Assembly: GCA_021826565.1 (NCBI GenBank)
Contig: JAKAZJ010000079.1
Location: forward strand, 1-7,432
Length of the DNA stretch: 7,432 nt
Source of the DNA: Pseudomonadota bacterium
GTDB lineage: Bacteria > Pseudomonadota > Alphaproteobacteria > Acetobacterales > Acetobacteraceae
Direction of reading: 5' to 3'
Made by a program: the position numbers and the translations under genes. Positions within the stretch are counted from its first letter, which is position 1; each line of letters begins with the position of its first letter. The notes beneath the pieces are model-generated. The model had not been told where the DNA came from. It saw nothing but the letters and a program-made list of their open reading frames with translations, and did no database searches. Shown here piece after piece: positions 1 to 7,432 of this stretch.

Positions 1-2508
1 GAAGGTGTCGCGGTCGTGGTGGGCGTGGTGGAAACCCATGGCCGGGCGGAGACCGAGGCGCTGCTCGTCGGTCTCGAAACGATCGCGCGCCGCCAGGTGG
101 ACTACAAGGGCCATAACTTGGTCGAGATGGACCTCGACGCGATCCTGGCGCGGCGGCCAGCGCTGGTCCTGGTCGATGAACTGGCGCACAGCAATGCGCC
201 CGGCTCGCGCCACGCCAAGCGCTATCTGGACGTGGAGGAACTGCTCGCCGCCGGCATCGACGTCTATGCCACGCTGAACATCCAGCATGTTGAGAGCCTG
301 ACCGACCTGGTGGAACGCATCACGCGCATCCGGGTGCGCGAACGAGTGCCGGATTCCGTCATCGACCGTGCCGATGAGGTCGAAATGATCGACCTGACGC
401 CGGAGGACCTGATCCAGCGCCTGCACGAAGGCAAGGTGTACGTGCCGGAACAGGCAGCGCGCGCGGTCCGGCACTATTTCTCGGCCGGCAATCTGACCGC
501 GCTGCGCGAACTGGCGCTGCGCCGCACCGCGCAGCGGGTCGATGCGCAGATGCTGAGTTATATGCGGGCAAATGCGATAAGCGGCCCCTGGCCGGCCGGG
601 GAACGGGTGCTTGCTTGCGTGGACGATGGCCCGGGCGCGGACGCGCTGGTGCGTCATGCCAAGCGTCTGGCCGATCACCTGCGCGCGCCCTGGGCGGTGA
701 TCCATGTCGAGACGGCGCCGGTTGGCCGCCGCGACGACGCGGCCCAGGATCGGGTGGCCGAGGCATTGCGGCTGGCCGAGCGTCTTGGCGCCACCGCCGT
801 CACGATCCCGGGCCAGGACGTGGTGGACACGGTTCTGGACTACGCGCGCCAGCATAATTTCTTCCATGTGATCATCGCCCGTGCCCGCCGCACCGGCTGG
901 CACGGCCGGCTGCGCGGCGCGGTGGAGCGGCGGCTGATTCGTCGCGCCGGCGATCTTGCGATCCATCTGCTGCCGACCCCGGTGGAGATGTCGCCCCAGG
1001 CCGCCCGATCGATTCCCACCGATCGCGGGCTCGCGCCGGCACCGTTTCTGGGCAGCACGGGGATCGTGTTCGCCGGGGTACTGGTCGCGCTTGGGATGCG
1101 CCAGCTGCTTGCTGGTTCCGACGTGGCGCTGGTGTTCCTGACCGCGGTGCTGGTCTGCGCCATCGGCTACGGATTATGGCCGTCGCTGCTGGCCTGCCTG
1201 CTCAGCGCGTTGGCCTACAACTTCTTCTTCCTGCCCCCGCTCTATACTTTCACGATCGCCGATCCCGCGAACGTGGTCGCGCTGTTCTTCTTCACCATGG
1301 TGGCGCTGCTCGCCAGCAACCTGGCAGCGCGGTTGCGCGCGCAGGCGATCGCGGCGCGGGAACGGGCGAAGACCACCGAGGATCTCTACCAGTTCAGCCG
1401 CAAGCTTGGCCTGGCGGTAGAGATGGACGACCTGCTCTGGGCGATCGCGCATCAGGTCGCGCTGATGCTGAAGCTGCGCGTGGTGCTGCTGCTGCCGGAA
1501 GCCGGCGCGCTGTCCGTACGCGCCGGTTACCCGCCCGAAGATCTGCTGGCCGAGGCCGATCTCGCCGCCGCGACCTGGACTTGGCAACACACCAGCCCGG
1601 CCGGCCGCGGATCGGAAACGCTACCCGGCGGCAAATGGCTGTTCCTGCCGATGCGCACGGGGCGCGGCCCGGTGGGCGTGGTCGGCATCGATCGCGACGC
1701 GCCGGGGCCGCTGTCGCCCGAGCAACATCGCCTGCTGATCGCGTTGACCGATCAGGCGGCGCTGGCGATCGAACGGGTCCGGCTGGTGGAGGACCTGGAC
1801 CGCGCCCGCCTGGCGGCCGAGGCGGATCGGCTGCGCGCGGCACTGCTCACCTCCATCTCGCATGATCTGCGCACGCCGCTCGCCTCGATCCTCGGCTCGG
1901 CCAGCAGCCTCGCCGCGCATGACGCGGCGCTGGACAAGCCGGCGCGGGCCGCGCTGACCCGGACTATCCAGGAGGAGGCCGAGCGGCTCAATCGGTTCAT
2001 CGGCAACCTGCTCGACATGACCCGGCTGGAAGCCGGGCGGGTGACGCCGGAGGAGGGGCTGGCCGATCTATCGGATGCGGTCGGCGCGGCGCTGCGGCGG
2101 GCGGAGAAGATCCTGGCGGGGCATCGCGTGCGGCTCGATCTGCCGGAAGATCTGCCGATGCTCGCGATCGATATGGTGTTGTTCGAGCAGGTGCTGTTCA
2201 ACCTGCTGGACAACGCCGCGAAATACGCGCCCGCCGGGACTGCGATCCTGCTGCGTGCGCGCCGCCACGACCGCCGGGTTCGGGTGGAAGTGCTGGACGA
2301 GGGACCAGGGGTTCCGGCGGCGGACCTGGGCCGGATTTTCGACAAATTCTATCGTGCGCCGGCCACCGACCGCCGCCCCCCGGGCATCGGCCTGGGTCTT
2401 GCGATCTGCCGCGGGTTCGTGGAAGCGATGGGCGGGACAATCACCGCGGCGAACCGCACCGACCGCGCCGGGGCGGTGTTCGCCATCGATCTGCCGGAGC
2501 CGGCATGA
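1..2508 (+). CDS. kdpD: KdpD, potassium/osmosensing sensor histidine kinase (5' partial)
   Basis: Membrane sensor kinase that autophosphorylates under potassium limitation or osmotic upshift and passes phosphate to KdpE. The frame is open from base 1, with 835 residues visible. E. coli KdpD has 894, so roughly 50-60 N-terminal residues, including the Walker A motif, lie upstream. Visible domains in order (window residue numbers): KdpD N-terminal ATP-binding domain with VVETHGRAETEAL near 9-21 and a Walker B-like LVLVDELAHSN with D59 and E60; a Usp-like domain about 198-325; a four-helix DUF4118 membrane block about 350-445; a linker and GAF-like region about 450-600; HisKA with phospho-acceptor His621 in SISHDLRTP; and HATPase_c with N box NLLDNAAKYAP (from 734), G1 DEGPGV (766-771), F box FDKFY and G2 GIGLGLAI (795-802). 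All catalytic boxes look intact. The stop overlaps the kdpE start by 4 nt, which suggests translational coupling. I see no S. aureus-type cyclic-di-AMP motif in the Usp domain by eye. Identity is very secure. Confidence 0.97.
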   Translation, partial: EGVAVVVGVVETHGRAETEALLVGLETIARRQVDYKGHNLVEMDLDAILARRPALVLVDELAHSNAPGSRHAKRYLDVEELLAAGIDVYATLNIQHVESLTDLVERITRIRVRERVPDSVIDRADEVEMIDLTPEDLIQRLHEGKVYVPEQAARAVRHYFSAGNLTALRELALRRTAQRVDAQMLSYMRANAISGPWPAGERVLACVDDGPGADALVRHAKRLADHLRAPWAVIHVETAPVGRRDDAAQDRVAEALRLAERLGATAVTIPGQDVVDTVLDYARQHNFFHVIIARARRTGWHGRLRGAVERRLIRRAGDLAIHLLPTPVEMSPQAARSIPTDRGLAPAPFLGSTGIVFAGVLVALGMRQLLAGSDVALVFLTAVLVCAIGYGLWPSLLACLLSALAYNFFFLPPLYTFTIADPANVVALFFFTMVALLASNLAARLRAQAIAARERAKTTEDLYQFSRKLGLAVEMDDLLWAIAHQVALMLKLRVVLLLPEAGALSVRAGYPPEDLLAEADLAAATWTWQHTSPAGRGSETLPGGKWLFLPMRTGRGPVGVVGIDRDAPGPLSPEQHRLLIALTDQAALAIERVRLVEDLDRARLAAEADRLRAALLTSISHDLRTPLASILGSASSLAAHDAALDKPARAALTRTIQEEAERLNRFIGNLLDMTRLEAGRVTPEEGLADLSDAVGAALRRAEKILAGHRVRLDLPEDLPMLAIDMVLFEQVLFNLLDNAAKYAPAGTAILLRARRHDRRVRVEVLDEGPGVPAADLGRIFDKFYRAPATDRRPPGIGLGLAICRGFVEAMGGTITAANRTDRAGAVFAIDLPEPA
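2496..2499 (+). promoter_or_regulatory. Ribosome binding site for kdpE inside kdpD
   Basis: GGAG lies within the last codons of kdpD. It is 5 nt from the ATG at 2505 and 8 nt from the ATG at 2508. The 8-nt spacing is more typical and slightly favours the second ATG, but the two starts differ by only one residue. Confidence 0.5.
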
Positions 2509-3242
2509 TGAGCAGCGGGCTACGCATATTGGTGGTTGACGACGAGCCCGCGATCCGCCGCTTCCTGCGCGCCGGCCTGCGCGCGGCCGGCCATCTGCCG
2601 ATCGAGGCGGAAACGGCCCAATCCGCGCTGGACGCGATCGGCCGGGGCGAAGCAGATCTGGTGGTGCTCGATCTCGGGCTGCCCGACCTGGACGGGATCG
2701 CGGTGATCCAGCGGCTGCGCCAGGGCGGCAACATGCTGCCGATCATCGTTCTGTCCGCGCGCGATGCCGAGGCGGCGAAAGTGGCGGCGCTGGACGCCGG
2801 GGCGGATGATTACGTCACCAAGCCGTTCGGCATCGATGAGCTGCATGCGCGAATCCGCGCCGCCGAGCGGCACCGGCTGCAACGTCAGGGCGAGGAGGCC
2901 GTGTTTCGCTCCGGTGACCTGACCATCGACCTGGTACGCCGCATCGTGACCCTGCGCGGCGCGGACGTGAAGCTGACGCCGAAGGAATACGACCTGCTGC
3001 GCCTGCTGGCCGCCCATGCCGGCAAGGTGCTGACGCACCGCATGCTGCTGCGCGGCCTGTGGGGCGGGGCGGCGGATGTGCAAAATCTTCGCATCTACAT
3101 TCGCACCCTGCGTCAGAAGATCGAGGCCGAACCGGACCGGCCGGCGCTGATCGTCACCGAGACGGGCGTGGGCTACCGTCTGCGCCTGCTCGATCCGCCG
3201 GCGGGCGCGGGCGCGGATGCCGGGCAGCGGCGGACACTCTGA
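2505..3242 (+). CDS. kdpE: KdpE, OmpR/PhoB-family response regulator
   Basis: DNA-binding response regulator that receives phosphate from KdpD and activates the kdp potassium-ATPase operon. It has 245 residues, slightly longer than the roughly 225 of E. coli KdpE; the extra length is a Gly/Ala/Pro-rich C-terminal tail. The receiver domain spans about 6-120, with acidic pocket D12/D13, phospho-acceptor D56 in VVLDLGLPD, S84 at the switch Thr/Ser position and K106 in TKPF. The winged-helix effector spans about 135-232 and contains LTPKEYDLLRLLA and the typical ending VTETGVGYRL. The gene begins with tandem ATG codons at 2505 and 2508. The first overlaps the kdpD stop (ATGA). A GGAG at 2496-2499 sits 5 nt before the first ATG and 8 nt before the second, so the second is an equally good start (244 residues). 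Its position directly behind kdpD supports KdpE over other OmpR-family regulators. Confidence 0.95.
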   Translation: MMSSGLRILVVDDEPAIRRFLRAGLRAAGHLPIEAETAQSALDAIGRGEADLVVLDLGLPDLDGIAVIQRLRQGGNMLPIIVLSARDAEAAKVAALDAGADDYVTKPFGIDELHARIRAAERHRLQRQGEEAVFRSGDLTIDLVRRIVTLRGADVKLTPKEYDLLRLLAAHAGKVLTHRMLLRGLWGGAADVQNLRIYIRTLRQKIEAEPDRPALIVTETGVGYRLRLLDPPAGAGADAGQRRTL

Positions 3243-3247
3243 AGGAG
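3242..3247 (+). promoter_or_regulatory. Candidate ribosome binding site for the EIIA gene
   Basis: AAGGAG begins at the last base of the kdpE stop codon and lies 14 nt before the preferred ATG at 3262. The motif is strong but the spacing is longer than usual. It cannot serve the upstream in-frame ATG at 3217, so it supports the shorter protein. The ATG at 3274 is a weaker alternative. Confidence 0.45.
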
Positions 3248-3261
3248 AAGACCGGCTCGCT

Positions 3262-4901
<1,640 letters not shown>

Positions 4902-4919
4902 TCAACGGGGATTCGCGCC

Positions 4920-4950
4920 GTATTACCCCCGCCTGGGCGGCCCGTGTCCA
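4920..4950 (-). promoter_or_regulatory. Candidate pobA promoter with internal palindrome
   Basis: On the minus strand, TGGACA (plus 4945-4950; 5 of 6 matches to the -35 consensus) is followed after 19 nt by TAATAC (plus 4920-4925), a weak -10 with longer than ideal spacing. Between them lies the short palindrome CCGCCTGGGCGG (plus 4929-4940; 5-bp arms, 2-nt centre), placed where an operator would act. Such palindromes are common by chance in GC-rich DNA and no T-run follows, so it does not look like an intrinsic terminator for the MFS gene. If real, pobA could be transcribed separately from the transporter. Confidence 0.25.
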
Positions 4951-4957
4951 GCACCGA

Positions 4958-6400
4958 TCACGAGGCGGCCTTGACCGGCTCCGCCGCCCGCGCGCGGTGC
5001 CCGCTAAGCTCTGCCCCGGCGGCCGGGTTCAGCCACAGCGACACCACCGGGGCCAACATTGCCAGCCCGCCCACCACGATGAAGGCGACCGAGAAATCCG
5101 ACAATTCCGGCACCGCGTGTCCGCGCGTTGCCATGGACCCGGCCAGTGCCGCGGCCGAGAACGCGATCCCAAGCGACAGCATCATCTGTTGCTGGGTGGT
5201 ATAGAAGCTAGTGGCCGACGACATCTCGGCCCGCGGTATCTCAGCATAGGCAATGGTGTTGTAGGCCATGAACATCAGCGACTGGAAGAATCCGCCGGCG
5301 ATCAGCACCGCGTAGATCCCCGCGTCCGGCCAGGACGGCCGGAATGCCGCGCAGGCCATCAGCAACCCGGTGGCCAGGAACCCGATCCACACCATCACCG
5401 GGCGGAACCCCACCCGGCGCAGGATCCCCGGCGCTACCGCCCGCATCGCCAGCGACCCCAATGAGCCGGCAAACGTGATCAGGCCGCTGCGCGCTGCCGA
5501 ATAGCCGAATCCCAGCTGCATCATCATCGGCAACAGGAACGGCGTCGCGCCCGCGCCAATGCGCGAGAACGCCCCCGACATCACCGAGAACCGAAAAGTA
5601 GTGAACCGCAGCAGCCGGAAATCCAGGATTGGATGTTCCACCCGCCGTGCGTGAAGCCCGTACAGCACCCCCACCGCGATGCCCGCCGCCATCAGCCCGA
5701 AGGTCACCACACGCGATCCTGCGCCGCGCGCGGCCATCTCGATCCCGAACATCAGGCAGGCCAGCGCGGTTCCCGACAGCACCAAGCCGACCACGTCGAA
5801 GGGCGTGCGGCTCGGCTCCCGCATTTCCGCAATGTACAGCGTGACCAGCAGGAATCCGCCGATGCCGATCGGCACGTTGATGAAGAAGATCCACCGCCAG
5901 GACACGTATGTGACGATGAATCCGCCAAGCGGCGGCCCCAGGATCGGCCCGATCGTGGCCGGGATCATCAGCCAGGCCATGGCCGATACCAGCTCGGATT
6001 TCGAAGCGGTGCGCAGCAACACCAGCCGCCCGACCGGCGACATCATTGCGCCCCCCACGCCCTGAAGCATCCGCGCCGCCACCAGTTCGGCCAGGTTCTG
6101 CGACAGGCCGCACAGGATCGAGCCCAGCGTGAACAGCGCGATCGCGGCGCGGAACACCGTGCGCGAGCCATACCGGTCCGCCATCTTGCCGCTGGCCGGG
6201 ATGAACATGGCAAGCGTGAGCAGATAGCAGGTAAGCGCGATGTTCATATGCAGCGGCGGCACATGGAAGCTGCGGGCCATGGTGGGCAGCGCGGTTGCCA
6301 GCACGGTGCCGTCCAGCTGCTCCATCAGCATGGAACTGGCCACGATCAGCGCGACGGTGCGGGTGGAGACGCTGCGAGGCGCGGGCGTGAATTCAGCCAT
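4958..6400 (-). CDS. DHA2-family (EmrB/QacA-like) MFS transporter
   Basis: Inner-membrane major facilitator, probably a proton-coupled antiporter. Its 480 residues and many hydrophobic segments fit the 14-helix DHA2 family. Family motifs are visible: LDGTVLATALP with D30 in helix 1 (motif D1), GKMADRYGSR at 70-79 in the helix 2-3 loop (motif A), the motif B region ARMLQGVGGA with R109, and the antiporter motif C region IGPILGPPLGG at 149-159 in helix 5. The segment YVSWRWIFFINVPIG is also typical of DHA2 proteins. The start at 6400 gives the expected short cytoplasmic N-terminus before helix 1. The frame stays open upstream to 7243, but that part is antisense to the CoA-transferase and does not look like protein. 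No strong ribosome binding site precedes the ATG. The gene is followed by pobA 68 nt later on the same strand, so it may carry an aromatic acid, but known 4-hydroxybenzoate importers (PcaK) belong to a different MFS subfamily and DHA2 members are mostly exporters. The substrate is unknown. Confidence 0.9.
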   Translation of the reverse strand: MAEFTPAPRSVSTRTVALIVASSMLMEQLDGTVLATALPTMARSFHVPPLHMNIALTCYLLTLAMFIPASGKMADRYGSRTVFRAAIALFTLGSILCGLSQNLAELVAARMLQGVGGAMMSPVGRLVLLRTASKSELVSAMAWLMIPATIGPILGPPLGGFIVTYVSWRWIFFINVPIGIGGFLLVTLYIAEMREPSRTPFDVVGLVLSGTALACLMFGIEMAARGAGSRVVTFGLMAAGIAVGVLYGLHARRVEHPILDFRLLRFTTFRFSVMSGAFSRIGAGATPFLLPMMMQLGFGYSAARSGLITFAGSLGSLAMRAVAPGILRRVGFRPVMVWIGFLATGLLMACAAFRPSWPDAGIYAVLIAGGFFQSLMFMAYNTIAYAEIPRAEMSSATSFYTTQQQMMLSLGIAFSAAALAGSMATRGHAVPELSDFSVAFIVVGGLAMLAPVVSLWLNPAAGAELSGHRARAAEPVKAAS

Positions 6401-6535
6401 GGCACACAGGTTTCCCGCATCCGCCTGCCGCCGCCAAGCGTCGCACGCACATATCCGCCCCTCCCGGCACGCGGGCAGATTGCCACGATCCCGCCGCCAT
6501 CGCACCCTCCGCGCGACGGATACGGAGGAAGCGCG
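6401..6535. promoter_or_regulatory. Divergent intergenic region between MFS and CoA-transferase genes
   Basis: These 135 nt separate two divergently read genes and should hold promoters for both. I see no convincing sigma-70 boxes. Two short inverted repeats occur: GCGTCGCACGC (6438-6448, 4-bp arms) and TCCGCGCGACGGA (6508-6520, 4-bp arms), the second just before the CoA-transferase ribosome binding site. Both are short enough to be chance in GC-rich DNA. Confidence 0.4.
6524..6528 (+). promoter_or_regulatory. Strong ribosome binding site for the CoA-transferase
   Basis: GGAGG lies 7 nt before the ATG at 6536. It is the clearest Shine-Dalgarno sequence in the window and fixes the start of the downstream gene. 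Confidence 0.75.
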
Positions 6536-7432
6536 ATGACCGAGACCGGCGGGCCGCTGGCGGGGGTGCGGGTGATCGACCTGACCAGCGTGGTGCTGGG
6601 GCCGCTGGCCACCCAGACGCTGGGTGACATGGGTGCCGACGTGATCAAGATCGAAACCCCGGACGGCGATGCCACGCGCCAGATCGGCCCCTCGCGCGGT
6701 CCCGGCATGGGGGCCTATTTCGCCACGCTGAACCGCAACAAGCGCAGCGTGGTGCTGGACCTGAAACGCCCGGCGGCGCGGGCGGCGCTGGACCGGCTGA
6801 TCGCGGGCGCGGATGTGTTTGTCCATAACATGCGGCTCGGTGCCGCGGCGCGGCTGGGGCTCGACTACGCGACCCTGGGACCGCGCCATGAGCGGCTGAT
6901 CCACGCCGCCGCCACCGGGTTCCGCCCGGACAGTTCCATGGCCGAATACCCGGCCTTCGACGATCTGATCCAGGGCATGAGCGGGGCGGCGGCGCTGAAC
7001 GCCGGACCGGACGGTGCGCCGCGCTACTTCCCCACCGTGGTGGTGGACAAGCTGACCGGGCAGTACCTTGCTTCCATGATCGGCATGGCGCTGTTTGCGC
7101 GCGAGCGCACCGGGCGAGGCCAGGCGGTGCATGTGCCGATGCTGGAAACGATGCTGTCGTTCCTGCTGATCGAGCATCTCTGGGGTGCTGCCACGGACCG
7201 GGCGGAACTGGGCCTGGGCTACCCGCGTATGACCAGCCCGCACCGCCGCCCGTACGCCACGCAGGATGGCTACATCTCAGTGATCTGCGTCAGCGACGCG
7301 CAATACGACCGCCTGTTCCGAGCCATGGGGCGGGCGGAACTTCTGGCGGATACGCGCTTCGCCACGCTCGCCTCCCGCGCCGAACATGTGGATGCGCTGT
7401 ATGGCGCGCTGGCGGACGGGTTGACGGCAAAG
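6536..7432 (+). CDS. Family III CoA-transferase, CaiB/BaiF type (3' partial)
   Basis: Cytosolic enzyme that moves coenzyme A between acyl-CoA and a free carboxylic acid. The frame runs open from the ATG at 6536 to the window end, giving 299 residues of an expected roughly 380-430. The N-terminus PLAGVRVIDLTSVVLGP and then LGDMGADVIKIE are the standard CaiB opening. YFATLNRNKRSVVLDLK, ADVFVHNMRLGAAARLGLDY and ARERTGRGQAVHVPMLE follow in family order. The predicted catalytic Asp171 in VVVDKLTG aligns with Asp169 of Oxalobacter formyl-CoA transferase, where an aspartyl-CoA thioester forms. The active-site Gln17 of that enzyme appears to be Val20 here, so an oxalate/formate role is unlikely (inference). 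The acid substrate cannot be told from sequence; the family covers carnitine, succinate, citramalate, bile acids, aromatic acids and others. A GGAGG 7 nt upstream supports the start. The gene is divergent from the MFS gene and shares its intergenic region, so shared regulation is possible. Confidence 0.92.
   Translation, partial: MTETGGPLAGVRVIDLTSVVLGPLATQTLGDMGADVIKIETPDGDATRQIGPSRGPGMGAYFATLNRNKRSVVLDLKRPAARAALDRLIAGADVFVHNMRLGAAARLGLDYATLGPRHERLIHAAATGFRPDSSMAEYPAFDDLIQGMSGAAALNAGPDGAPRYFPTVVVDKLTGQYLASMIGMALFARERTGRGQAVHVPMLETMLSFLLIEHLWGAATDRAELGLGYPRMTSPHRRPYATQDGYISVICVSDAQYDRLFRAMGRAELLADTRFATLASRAEHVDALYGALADGLTAK

Noticed and set aside
4929..4940. CCGCCTGGGCGG as an intrinsic terminator for the MFS gene
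   Set aside because: The stem is only 5 bp with a 2-nt centre and no T-rich tract follows on the minus strand.
5241..6113. 290-residue open frame on the minus strand
   Set aside because: It overlaps the MFS gene in another frame on the same strand and lacks the hydrophobic segments and motifs seen in the MFS frame.
6401..7243. Upstream extension of the MFS reading frame, giving a 761-residue protein
   Set aside because: This part is exactly antisense to a well-supported CoA-transferase gene, is rich in Arg/Gln/His/Gly without any recognisable domain, and the MFS N-terminus is normal from 6400.

Overview
The window is GC-rich chromosomal DNA, densely coded, with Shine-Dalgarno-like starts and wobble positions dominated by G/C. 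The mix of an E. coli-type KdpD/KdpE pair, a PtsN-type EIIA protein, PobA, a DHA2 transporter and a CaiB-type CoA-transferase suggests a GC-rich proteobacterium. An alphaproteobacterium, perhaps of the Acetobacteraceae, is my best guess. That guess rests on gene content and composition only, and no marker gene here fixes it.

Layout. (1) Positions 1-3741, plus strand: a tight cluster of kdpD (its 5' end is upstream of the window), kdpE (4-nt ATGA overlap) and a small PtsN-like EIIA gene. This looks like the regulatory end of a kdp high-affinity potassium uptake operon; kdpFABC probably lies just upstream, out of view. (2) Positions 3684-6400, minus strand: a DHA2-type major facilitator transporter followed 68 nt later by pobA (4-hydroxybenzoate 3-monooxygenase). 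The 3' end of pobA runs 58 nt into the 3' end of the EIIA gene. (3) Positions 6401-6535: a 135-nt divergent intergenic region. (4) Positions 6536-7432, plus strand: the first 299 codons of a family III (CaiB/BaiF) CoA-transferase that runs off the window.

How the genes may work together. KdpD senses potassium limitation or osmotic state and phosphorylates KdpE, which activates kdp transcription. In E. coli the unphosphorylated form of EIIA-Ntr (PtsN) binds KdpD and stimulates its kinase. A dedicated PtsN-like gene directly behind kdpDE therefore suggests a built-in link from phosphotransferase state to potassium uptake. The minus-strand pair is catabolic or transport-related: PobA makes protocatechuate from 4-hydroxybenzoate, and the transporter may move an aromatic compound or be an unrelated efflux pump. 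No pobR, pca gene or PcaK-type importer is visible.

The window shows no RNA genes, mobile elements, CRISPR arrays or convincing intrinsic terminators. No stretch over 300 nt lacks a gene. I found no clearly undescribed system; the KdpDE-EIIA arrangement and the overlapping convergent 3' ends are the points most worth following up.
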